Shown here: piece after piece, positions 54,918-64,000 of the stretch | How the letters are laid out: each line of letters starts with the position of its first letter | Position numbering within the stretch: the stretch's first letter is position 1 | NCBI GenBank assembly: GCA_032622095.1 | Contig: CP136068.1 | Span: 147,633,365 to 147,697,364 of the forward strand | Origin: Siphonodentalium dalli | Lineage: Eukaryota; Mollusca; Scaphopoda; Gadilida; Siphonodentaliidae | Length of the DNA stretch: 64,000 nucleotides | Direction of reading: 5' to 3' | Notes under the pieces: generated by a model | Databases searched by the model: none | What the model was told of the DNA's origin: nothing | Seen by the model: the letters and a program-made list of their open reading frames with translations, nothing else | Translations under genes and position numbers: made by a program

Positions 54918-56279
54918 TATATATATATATATATAGAGAAGGAGCGACATCTTCAGCCCCAAGTAACATTAGAAGAGAGAAATTTAAGTGCGTGTTGTGA
55001 TGATTTCATACAAGATGAAGAACATTTGCGTATTTAGTATACACAACTACGAAGCGAACTTTTCGAATCGATGAATGACAATTATCCAGCATTTGCGAAG
55101 CATTGACGACTACAAATTTATTACTATAGTGGACAAAATAAAGTCCCATACTCTCTAAGCCGATCAATATGAAGAATGACCCGTCGCTTCTGCGGTGCGC
55201 GTGATAATCAAACAACAGTTGGTTAAAGTGATGTGAAACGTAAATTGAACCTCACAATTGAGTTCCCTGCGTTATTCTGTGGAAAGACTGAATAAAATAA
55301 CCCCCATACACGAAATGCCCCAACCAGATATCAGTTTGTACTAATTATACGGCCACGTAACTAACTATTTACTTTCCCTCAATCGGGACGAATAATTCCA
55401 CTGTAAACGCGAAATAAATACACTAACGAGTTGTCGTGTGCAGTCGCGGAAACACCCGAACACTTCCGACTTGGTCGGGATTGAGTCGGCTTTCATTCTC
55501 AGAAAATAGCTTCCGTGGAGGGAGGCCGTTTGCTGGAATAGCGTAACATCAGCTTAATAAAACGAAAAACAAGCGGTATAGTCAATTCGAATGGGAGGGA
55601 TATAAAAGGAATTATTGCCTGAAATCACCAACGGAAGAACATTGACCGAGTTATGAAAGAATTATAATCAAAGTGGTCATGATCGAGCAATGAACAACGG
55701 TAACAGTTGAAAATGTTACTATTTATAGAAATTTGTAATCGTTGCAGATCGTTGACCGATTTTATGATCGATCTACAGCAGGAACAGTCTCGTGCAGAAA
55801 GAGTTGTCTTACCTGTGTATTTCAAACTGTTTAATTACCTGTGCAATGATACATGTGTGCCATATTGCTATTCACTATTCTAGTTTGTTTGGGACAGCGA
55901 TGGTGATATAGATATCCATATGGAATTATGTTTTCTTCAATTTTTGAGTTTATATAGGCCCAAATAACCCCAATTTTCATATTATCAGCATCCCTGTCCC
56001 CAAGAATTTGTGTCTCCATCCCAGAGATCTAGTATATTTTATAAAAGAGATATATCCTGCACATATCTCTACCATTTCCATGGTCATAAAAGAGATATTG
56101 GGGTTACTGGGGGGTGCTTCCCTCATATGGTGGGTCTGTGCCATTTAAAATTAATTCAGGGGGGTGATATCAATGCATATTAATTTTTATTTGAGCAAAT
56201 GATTTACACTGAAGCGCAAATGATAGATGTTATTTTGCGAAATATTTGCGCTTGATCGTAAATGAATAATAAATGTGAA
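54918..56279. other. Intergenic, nothing recognised
   Basis: Begins with a TA dinucleotide run. Short frames on both strands, no domain. Confidence 0.5.
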
Positions 56280-57081
56280 ATGGGTATCCCATACATGAAA
56301 TGCTGTATCTATATGCTATAGCGCGTATATCCTACAGGTCTGGGTGAACCACCGATCAATCAATAACAGCCTGATCGGGCTAAAGTAGACCGATCAGGCT
56401 AAAATAGACCGATCGTTCTTTCACAGCCAGCTTGAATCTTGGATAAAGGGAGTAGGCCTACTCTAAATTGTTCTTTCAAGTGAAATAGGCCTCCCATACA
56501 TGAAACGCCTTATCTATATACTATAGCGCGCATACCCTACAGGTCTGGGTGAACCACCGATCAATCAATAATAGCCCGATCGGGCTAAAATAGAACGATC
56601 GGGCTAAAATAGACCGATCGTTCTTTCACAGCCAGCTTGAATCTTGGATAAAGGGAGTAGGCCTACTCTAAATTGTTCTTTCAAGTGAAATAGGCCTCCC
56701 ATACATGAAACGCCTTATCTATATACTATAGCGCGCATACCCTACAGGTCTGGGTGAACCACCGATCAATCAATAATAGCCCGATCGGGCTAAAATAGAC
56801 CGATCGGTCTTTCACAGCCAGCCTGAATCTTGGATAAAGGGAGTAGGCCTACTATAAATTGTTCTTTCAAGTGAAATAGGCCTCCCATACATTAAACTGC
56901 CTTATCTATATCCTATAGTGCGCATATATCCTACAGGTCTGGGTGAACCACCGATCAATCAATAATAGCCCGATCGGGGTAAAATATACCGATCGGGCTA
57001 AAATAATCCCATCGGTCTTTCACTGCCAGCATGAATCTTGTATAAACGGAGTAGGCCTACTCTAAATTGTTCTTTCAAGTT
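56280..57081 (+). repeat. Satellite-type array, four units of ~185-205 bp
   Basis: CCCATACAT marks units at 56288, 56493, 56698 and 56883. Each carries CTACAGGTCTGGGTGAACC, a variable number of GATCGGGCTAAAATAGACC sub-repeats, CTTTCACAGCCAGC, GGGAGTAGGCCTACTC and AAATTGTTCTTTCAAGT. Units 2 and 3 are nearly identical. The sub-repeat CGATCGGGCT..AGACCGATCG is palindromic. Confidence 0.9.
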
Positions 57082-59519
57082 ACAACCATTTTTTTGTAAA
57101 AAAATTATTCTGATTAATTTTGAAACTAATGCAAGACAATTTTGAAACTAATGAAAGACAATGTATAATTGTTTGCTGGTATATTCATCATAAATTTGAA
57201 CAAATCTTCAAGCAAACAAAATTTCAATATTCAAGAAATCTCTTACAACAGTGTCTAGCTCAGCACGATTGGTCTATTGTGATGTCAAATATTATTGAAA
57301 TATTGCTTATAATTTACATTTACAGAAGTCAATAATTCGCATGCAGATAACTTCACCTTGTATTCGGCCAAATATGTTGACGTTAGATTAGAAGGCAGAA
57401 TTCCCAGATTTGTTTATTATTGGTGAACCTGGATAATTTCGGAGGTGTGCCAATCGTCTTTTGCACACTGTGAATACGTACTCATTCTCTCCTAAATTTG
57501 CAAAAATTCCATATATATATAAATATATATACAGAGTGTGAAAACTTTGTTAGTTGCCAAATAATTGTCGACATTTTACTTAGAAAACTTGAATGCAAAA
57601 ACTATGATAGGCCCCCTATTATTTTATTTGTTTTCTCTTTGTTGAATCTACTTTCGTTATCGACATGCCGGCCTTTGTTTTGGCTGTTCTCCCAGTCGTG
57701 CGTGCCAGCCGATCGTCGTTATTCGGGTGGTTCCGATTTCCTCCGAATATAATTCCATGAGACTCCGCGCGCTGATTCGCTCCGAAAATGTGTTAGTATC
57801 TGAGAAGATTTCTTACTCTGATCGCAGTTTTCAACAATTTAATACAGGGCGAGTACCGCACTAATAATATGCCACATTGGGGTTTTCTTTCTAGTTTGTT
57901 ATGACCTTTCTTGTGGTATATCGGGCTCAGTTCTGTCTGACATCAAATATATGCCCACCGGGAGTGAAGCTAATGACTTTAACCATTAGTATGATATATG
58001 ATCCCGAGACTCCGTTTACATGTTAGCGCATTTGCGTAATTTGTTGTTTTGTATATGTTGCAGTCAATCTGTCAAACCAGTCATTTTGACCAAATGACTA
58101 AAACTTCTGACTGAATTTTAGTGCCAAATGCCTATTTAATACACATATATTTAGGATTAAGATATATATTTTTTATGAAATTATAGGTATTTAACATACA
58201 GTAACACAGAATACACAATGATATGCGGTAACTCATATATTTGTTTCAATAATTCGTACATGAGTGACATCTACTTTTACAGAACACATATTTTATAGCA
58301 AAGAAATCGCTTGATCTTGCATCTCTTACATCCACCGCAATTCCATGTTATGTTTTAAGCACACCAGAATGGTAGCCGATCGTCTATTATCAGTTTTCCA
58401 CAGCTGTATAGCACCGAAAATGTTTCATTGATCTCCGCGTCCTCTGTCAACAGATGGAATGGGCACCGTCACATTGTCGCCGACACTTTTGGATCACAGC
58501 ATGGGGTAGCGATGAAGATGTGAAACCAATCCTGGCTTCACCTCCAAACAATGTTACATTATGGTGATTGTTTAATGCCTGCGTTCTAGTTAGAACTCTT
58601 ACATATTTCGTACACCATAGTCCAGTCCGAGGTATCGTTATCACTCATTCATGCATGCAACAAGCATGACATATTGTCTTTCATCAGTCGACGTAAACAT
58701 CTCCGTAATGATTATAATATTAGGTCGACACGAATTTATGTAAAAACCCATTTCCAGAACAATGGGCTTCCCCCAATATCGTGACGTCATACTGATGTCG
58801 CAGATATTCCAAATAAGGAATAATTTATGCGCGTCAATATTGCCGACAACACTTGAAATTGTTCAAATTTCAACTCTGAAATAACTGTCTCTTTCAAGAT
58901 AGACGAAACACACTTCAATAACACATCGTTTCGGTCTTTGTCGACTGTAACACTCATTTTCCTATTGTGATGAGATTATTAAAAGCGTCGAAAACGAGTT
59001 TTACCGATGAATAAATGTCTTAAATTTAGATCAATATACACACGTGTTTTTGATGACACCTGAGCTATTTTTACGGGACACGCACAGCTGTTATCGGTTA
59101 GCCAATCGGGGTTAGCGGTTTCTGGTACCGCTTCCAATCAAAACAAGGAATTTCTTGGTATATCCCCCCCAAGTCTGGAAATAGCTTTCCGGTCAGTCCT
59201 GTTCGACTCAGATGAATTTATTTCACCCAAACCTTGGGTGTTTATTTCACACCTGTTTCTGGGATAACCTGTGTGTCGACTGAGAACCTGTGTGTCAATT
59301 GAGGAGAACACACGGAGGATTTGTGTAAATGTTAGCCCAAACGACATTTCGAAGTAACGACGGCTTTGTTGTTTATTTCGAGGAATAATACCGCATCATA
59401 TGAATTCAGCCCAAATATATTGACAGGTGTCAAGGGTCTAACTCTATACTGAGCAATAAAAAACTAATATAATAAATACCGAGTATATTTAATTTAACGC
59501 CAATGGGTCGTTTATGTGC
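57082..59519. other. Intergenic, nothing firm
   Basis: Short frames only. A small hairpin CACCCAAACCTTGGGTG lies at 59223-59239. No gene or transposon recognised. Confidence 0.5.
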
Positions 59520-60180
59520 GTTTAAGAGTGTATTTATGCCTAAAGCAAAGTGAAATAACGATCTTAAAATGAATTGGCCGGTATATTTTATTAGTTATCA
59601 GGGTTACCAGGGTCGTAGTTGCATAAATTACAATATATCTTATTTTTATGCTAAGATAATTGCGTGGTTATCTGTTGTAGCTTGATCGGTATCTATCGGT
59701 ATTGAGGTTAACACAAATCCCATATATGGAAATTCCAAATATGGAAAGTGACTTGCGCATGCGCAAAACAGATACAATGGTCTTCCTAAAAACGAAGCAA
59801 TGAACGATTGATAACAACAAACACCGACCCAGTTAAATAACGACATTAGATGGCGGTGTATTGCGTCTTTAAGAGTGTGTTGATGTCTAAATCAAGTGAT
59901 TAACTAATTAAACATTATTTCGACTACATATTTCGATAATTATCAGGTCCGCAGTTCGATCATGAAAAAAAAATTCTGACTTGTATGTTAAGACTTTAAT
60001 TGCTTGGTAATTATTGAGATTGCAGTTTCCTTATATGGCAACTCCTTATTTGGAATTTTCTTGCGCATGCGCAGAAATGATAGAAATCCATGAAGACGTC
60101 GCCATTTTTATAACAGTCCAGACAGAGAAACTTGTATTGACTTGTTTCATTTATTTAATTTATGATGGCGATGTCATTTG
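59520..60180 (+). repeat. Diverged ~330-bp tandem duplication with NRF1-like palindromes
   Basis: Parallel blocks: TTTAAGAGTGT.TT.ATG at 59520 and 59868, AATTGC.TGGT at 59658 and 59998, and CTTGCGCATGCGCA at about 59751 and 60060. TGCGCATGCGCA is the NRF1-type palindrome usual in CpG promoters of animals. The pair lies 0.5-0.8 kb before the Helitron frame at 60549 and could act as its promoter, which is inference. Confidence 0.6.
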
Positions 60181-60548
60181 ATAAATAATAGTCAATTTTG
60201 TGTTGATAACACGATGGTAAGATCAGTTCTGCAAATATCCACCGCACCTGCGAAGTTTATTTGTATAATCGGAGATTTCAATAATCCTTTGTTGTGACAC
60301 TTGTGTTACTCTAGCAGTTGGCGTGTTGCCATTTTCTGCGATTGCTAAATTTAGTCAAATTACTGGACCCTCTGAATTTTCTTTCGCAATTTAGATTTAC
60401 AAATCAAAATAATTCAAATTCCAAATAAATATTTTTCTTTTAACGAATTTTTCTCCATTCACTATTTGTTATACTGATAATAATATTTTATTCTTTTGCC
60501 TTCCATTTTACTGTGTATCTGATTCAGAATCAGTCAATCGCCATCATC
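60181..60548. other. Leader before the Helitron polyprotein
   Basis: AT-rich with a T-rich stretch near 60420-60520. Nothing decisive. Confidence 0.4.
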
Positions 60549-60731
60549 ATGGTCAGAGCTGTGAGGGCAAATTTACAGCAGGGCTGCCAACAGTTTTCAC
60601 CTTTTAATGGTGTTCAGTGTACAGCAATTGCTTTGGTAGCATTGCTATTTTTTTCATCTGGCCGGATCAACGATCAAAACCAAAATGATCAACTTGTGAA
60701 CATTGATGCATATGATTTGGATGGACTGTAG
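60549..60731 (+). pseudogene. Helitron polyprotein: N-terminal cysteine protease, first part
   Basis: ATG at 60549 gives MVRAVRANLQQGCQQFSPFN, then GVQCTAIALVALLFF. The start VRAN..QG and the RQC/VQC..AL block with its putative nucleophile Cys open the peptidase C76/OTU-like domain of many animal Helitron proteins. It stops at TAG 60729-60731 after AYDLDGL. The next part (VLEQGTILYSQL) is in another frame, so one frameshift lies at the join. Confidence 0.7.
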
Positions 60732-62317
60732 TGTTAGAACAGGGAACGATTTTGTATTCACAGTTAGTTCAAACTGTACATAGGGACATTCTAAATTCAA
60801 ACACTGGATATCTTGGACATTATCATTTGCCCGAAAATTTAGAGCCGTTTAACAATATTTTCCACATCCGATATGTTCGCGACCAATTTCATGGTGTTGT
60901 AAATGCGGATATAGACAGCTTTTTTGGGCAACAATCGTTTCTTGAATCATTGATTTCAGCATTAAGTCTTAGTGAATTTCACATTATAACATTTGGAGAC
61001 ATCACTGTTAGCTTTTATATTGACAGACCAAGAAATATATTTACAATTTTTGACTCTCATCAACGAGATTTGTTAGGACGAACGTCATCTGGAGGTACAG
61101 CAGTTTTGTTGAATTTTGAGTCCTTTGATGAACTTATTCTGCACGTGTTTGATAATTATGCAGGAATTTTTGTTGAGATCACTCCTATTATAACACAGAC
61201 AGTGACAGTTATTGGAAGAATTGAAAGTGGGCCATTTATGATTGATTCAGCAGTGAGCACCACAGCCGATAACGATTTAAAAACAAAGTAAAATGTCGCT
61301 ATAAATGTAACTGTTGAGGCATGTCAAGAAAGTGTAATTGAGCAATGTCAGGTGAAGAGTGCGAATCAGAGTTGTGGTATGCAAGTGCAGACAAATCAAT
61401 CTGTGTGTGTTGAAAGCAAATTTCGGAATAGTGTTATGAATAATACTAGTGATGTACATGTATGGGCTACCGGTAGCTGTAGTGATCACCAATATGCTTC
61501 AAGCTCATTAAAGAAGTGCCCCAAACGTTTAAGTAAGAAAAACGATGCTTTACAACAGAATGTTAATGTAGTCTTAAATGCTTCGGTGGACAATGATAGA
61601 AATTTTCTGTCAACAAATTTGTATGGCGTTATGTATGACACAAATGTGCGATATACATGTAATCCAAATATTCCATATACTGTCGCATCATGTGAAGTGT
61701 ATGACGATCATGTGGTTGCTGCCGAAATCGAGCAGACTTACTCCGGATTAATAAAGATCATTGTCATGGTACATGTAGTAAAATCAATCAAAGGAAAAAA
61801 AACAAAGGTGAATCCAGTACAGTTTGATATTGAATGTAGTAATCATATATTGCCTGTCAAGTGCGTTCCAATTGATCACACTTCGATATCATTGTGTATT
61901 GACCTAGACAATTTACATGAATTTCATTCACCTGTTTCATTTATTTACTCTGTATCGGACAGTTTCACACCTCCAGTGTCTTTTGTTTATGAAGTTGACA
62001 CATGGGTAGATCTATTAAATTTAGATTATGTGTCTGATGTTAATCACAATGTTGAATATGAGTGTGCAATACGAGAGCGTGCTGATTTTGAATGTGGTAT
62101 GTGTTGTAAATTCTTGTTCTCTAATCAAGTGTAAAAGGTTCCACGGCACATTTGCGATGATGTTTTGGATAATTTGGAAATTGCTAGGGATTCAGCTTTG
62201 TGTCGTAAATGCCACAGGTCTTGCGGACATGTAATTCCAGTCTTACATAAGAAATTAAATTCTCTTTATGTTGGAATTATTCCATCGGAGTTGAAAGATT
62301 TATCTTTTCTTGTTTAG
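60731..62317 (+). pseudogene. Helitron polyprotein: protease core, linker and DUF6570-like zinc region
   Basis: One frame of 529 codons with TAA at 61289-61291 and 62132-62134, ending TAG 62315-62317. Protease part: LEQGTILYSQLVQTV, VRDQFHGVVNADID, FFGQQSFLESLISAL, FGDITVSFYI, then FTIFDSHQRD with the putative catalytic His, then GGTAVLLNFESFDELI. The middle (about 61310-62040) has no known motif. The end has ECGMCCKFLFSNQ, LCRKCHRSCGHVIP and NSLYVGIIPSELKDLSFL, the DUF6570-type zinc region that precedes the Helitron_like_N and Rep domains. These and the helicase are absent, so the copy is 3'-truncated. Confidence 0.7.
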
Positions 62318-62344
62318 ATATTATGTACAAATCAAATAAACGGG

Positions 62345-62689
62345 ATGTCATCCTTTAATAACGTGTCGCATGTATCGGGTGAAGGTCAGTCTTCAGTTAC
62401 CTTCACCTTTAGCATTCCACGGTGTACTCGCTCCCCGACTCTAGAAACGCAATCTGATTCCTATAGAGAAGCAGGATACCAACATGAGATTATCAATAAT
62501 CAGATAATAGCAGCCGAAAGACTGTCAATTACCTTAAGGTATTTGGCTACTTCTCGTAGATCGGTGTTAATTATCTTCGTCAATGATGTCATGTCACGCT
62601 TGTTAATAATTCATTTGTTCGGAAATACTTATTGGGGGTCGAAACGTATAAAATTTAACTACCACCACTTCCAAAAACAACACCGATAA
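62345..62689 (+). pseudogene. PIF/Harbinger transposase-like fragment
   Basis: The open stretch includes IIAAERLSITLRYLATSRRS, close to the ERLAITLRYLATG segment near the start of PIF/Harbinger DDE nucleases. Upstream is serine-rich, downstream is unrecognised, and the DDE core is missing. It directly follows the truncated Helitron, so one element may have broken the other. Confidence 0.5.
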
Positions 62690-62730
62690 ACAATAACGCT
62701 CTTTTCTGTTCCATGCAATGGAAATGGCTA

Positions 62731-62912
62731 TTTATATCCTATCTCCCTACTTTACGACAATTCCCTGGGTACCACTGTTGGGCTAAATAATTAAAGACTA
62801 AGACATATTTGCGTAATGGCAATTCTTTAATCGAATTACCGAAATTAAGACAACCATCGGCATGTGGCGCGGCCCCGATTGAACAATATGCAACCTGGGT
62901 GTACCACGCCAC
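62731..62912 (+). repeat. 182-bp direct repeat, copy 1
   Basis: TTTATATCCTATCTCCCTAC...GGGTGTACCACGCCAC, identical by eye to 63258-63439 except one T/C at the tenth base. Both carry an open minus-strand frame (WYTQVAYCSIGAAPHADGC) of unknown meaning. Confidence 0.9.
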
Positions 62913-62928
62913 ACGCCTAAACCAAAAA

Positions 62929-62958
62929 AGGTATGGCACGGCACCGGGCCGTGCCATA
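62929..62958. repeat. Perfect 12-bp-stem hairpin
   Basis: GTATGGCACGGC-ACCGG-GCCGTGCCATAC. It is GC-rich in an AT-rich context and lies 17 bases after direct repeat copy 1. Confidence 0.85.
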
Positions 62959-63257
62959 CTAAGCACTAACCAGTCACTGGAGGAAGAGGGGGGGGGCAGA
63001 AGCCCACACCTGAAAGGGTGGGATGGTGGGTAGAAATTATTGACCTTGTGGTCTGTGCGAAATTCGTTTGAATGGGCAGTCGGGTATCGACAACGTCACC
63101 ACGAAGACAATCAATCAATCGAGGTACCCGACTTTCTCGTGGTTGGCGCTCAGATGTTCACTTGACCTCGAAATTTCTAAACCGCTGACCCCGGTCGCAG
63201 GTCGATACAATATTAAGGTCGACCGTCTATAAAAATCTTTTCCTTCGTAAAATTTAT
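62959..63257. other. Spacer between direct repeats, with pseudoknot-capable segment
   Basis: AGTCGGGTA (63078-63086) pairs with TACCCGACT (63125-63133), and ACCACGA (63098-63104) pairs with TCGTGGT (63137-63143). The order A-B-A'-B' is that of an H-type pseudoknot. The rest is GC-richer than its flanks and unassigned. Confidence 0.6.
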
Positions 63258-63439
63258 TTTATATCCCATCTCCCTACTTTACGACAATTCCCTGGGTACC
63301 ACTGTTGGGCTAAATAATTAAAGACTAAGACATATTTGCGTAATGGCAATTCTTTAATCGAATTACCGAAATTAAGACAACCATCGGCATGTGGCGCGGC
63401 CCCGATTGAACAATATGCAACCTGGGTGTACCACGCCAC
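63258..63439 (+). repeat. 182-bp direct repeat, copy 2
   Basis: Partner of 62731-62912, separated by 345 bp. No TG/CA ends, so an LTR pair is not proven. Near identity implies a very recent duplication, gene conversion, or an assembly artefact. Confidence 0.9.
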
Positions 63440-63590
63440 TTGCCGAGTGAAGTGTTGGACGCGAGCTCGGCATACACCCACCAGAAGCCAATGAAAAAAA
63501 AAAACCAGTATAAAGACTGAGAAAAGAACCCACCTATAAAAAGAAAGTGTAAAAGTACGCAACGCCAGTGCGGGGAAATGAGAAAAACCC
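63440..63590. other. Spacer before the end minisatellite
   Basis: A-rich, nothing recognised. Confidence 0.4.
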
Positions 63591-64000
63591 ACTGCAACCC
63601 CAGAGACTGATTAGCGCTGAAAAAAAAAACACCAAAAATAGTCACTATAAAAGTGAAACCGGCGCTACCAGAGACTGATGAGCGCGGAAAAAAATTAACC
63701 AAAAAACCAATAGTGAAGAATAACCAAAAAAAAACTATCACTGTAACAGCGAAAAAGAAAACACAAACCATCACTGGAACAGTGAAACCGGCGCTACCAG
63801 AGACTGATGAGCGCTGAAAAAAAATAAATATTAACCACCAAAAAACCGTCACTGAAACAGTGAAACCGGCGCTACCAGAGACTGATGAGCGCTAAAAAAA
63901 AAAATATATTAACCACCAAAAAACCATCACTGTAAAAGTGAAACCAGCGCTACCATAGACTGGTGAGCGCAACCAAATAACCATCACTATAAAAGTGAAT
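63591..64000 (+). repeat. Minisatellite of ~77-bp units, each able to form two hairpins
   Basis: Unit: CACTGTAAAAGTG hairpin, AAACC, then GCGCTACCAGAGACTGATGAGCGC (5-bp stem GCGCT/AGCGC), then an A-rich linker with TTAACCACCAAAAAACC. GAGACTGAT or its variants occur near 63605, 63670, 63799, 63876 and 63953. The array runs off the window. The long minus-strand frame here (63325-63852) is a repeat effect. Confidence 0.8.

Noticed and set aside
56280-57081. CRISPR-like array
   Set aside because: Eukaryotic tandem satellite; units are contiguous with no unique spacers.
59138-59347. 69-codon minus-strand frame
   Set aside because: Open but without domain; the region includes small direct repeats that explain its repetitiveness.
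63325-63852. 175-codon hydrophobic minus-strand frame resembling a membrane protein
   Set aside because: It repeats RSSVSGSAGFT in step with the minisatellite and is T-rich because of the A-rich linkers; no independent evidence.
63591-64000. Hammerhead ribozyme, from CTGATGAG and GAAAC words in the end array
   Set aside because: The words occur in the wrong arrangement: no stem II can form between CTGATGA and the following GAAA, and no UH cleavage site is framed by stems I and III. The GCGCT/AGCGC hairpin explains the sequence better.

Overview
This is animal genomic DNA, not bacterial or viral. It is AT-rich, has no operons or ribosome binding sites, and its few gene-like signals look like exons bounded by GT/AG splice sites. 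The transposon mix is broad: a Jockey-like LINE, an Ngaro/DIRS-like tyrosine-recombinase retroelement, BEL/Pao, Ty3/Gypsy, Helitron, hAT, PIF/Harbinger-like elements and TTAA-flanked MITEs. That mix fits a marine invertebrate, perhaps a spiralian such as a mollusc, annelid, nemertean or brachiopod. The species cannot be fixed from the sequence. The window is almost wholly a graveyard of mobile elements, and every long reading frame recognised belongs to one.

Layout. 1-2690: 5'-truncated LINE. 2.7-8 kb: MITEs, a perfect 68-bp-arm palindrome and an AT-rich microrepeat. 8.4-9.4 kb: miniature BEL/Pao element with two 134-bp LTRs. 10.4-19.9 kb: Ngaro-like retroelement on the minus strand, in the order tandem GC-rich monomers, gag, RT/RNase H, tyrosine recombinase, SGNH hydrolase. 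Its gag is split by a 4.4-kb near-perfect palindrome, one arm of which carries a hAT-type insertion. 20.25-31.32 kb: long-inverted-repeat element (arms 1.5-1.7 kb, TTA duplication) enclosing a decayed Ty3/Gypsy element. A paralogous empty site for it lies at 33.4 kb. 31.4-33.3 kb: foldback repeat, then a PIF/Harbinger-like element carrying a tiny LINE insertion. 34-49.8 kb: LINE tails, MITEs, two satellite-type arrays, a TIR element and a hAT element with an exact 8-bp duplication.

The best candidates for host genes are an exon at 42172-42488 (signal peptide plus PAN/Apple-like domain, perfect GTAAGT donor), a minus-strand terminal exon at 50020-50281 with decayed paralogues at 52.8-53.3 kb, and a C2H2 zinc-finger segment at 50926-51210. 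53.5-54.9 kb holds two head-to-tail non-autonomous Helitrons. 56.3-57.1 kb is a ~205-bp satellite. 59.5-60.2 kb is a duplicated unit with NRF1-like palindromes, upstream of a decayed Helitron polyprotein (cysteine protease plus DUF6570-like region, 60549-62317). The last 1.3 kb holds two near-identical 182-bp direct repeats, a pseudoknot-capable sequence and a minisatellite whose unit forms two hairpins.

The nesting gives a relative history: Ngaro, then palindrome, then hAT; and Harbinger-like element, then LINE tail. All domain names come from reading translations by eye. No database search was run.
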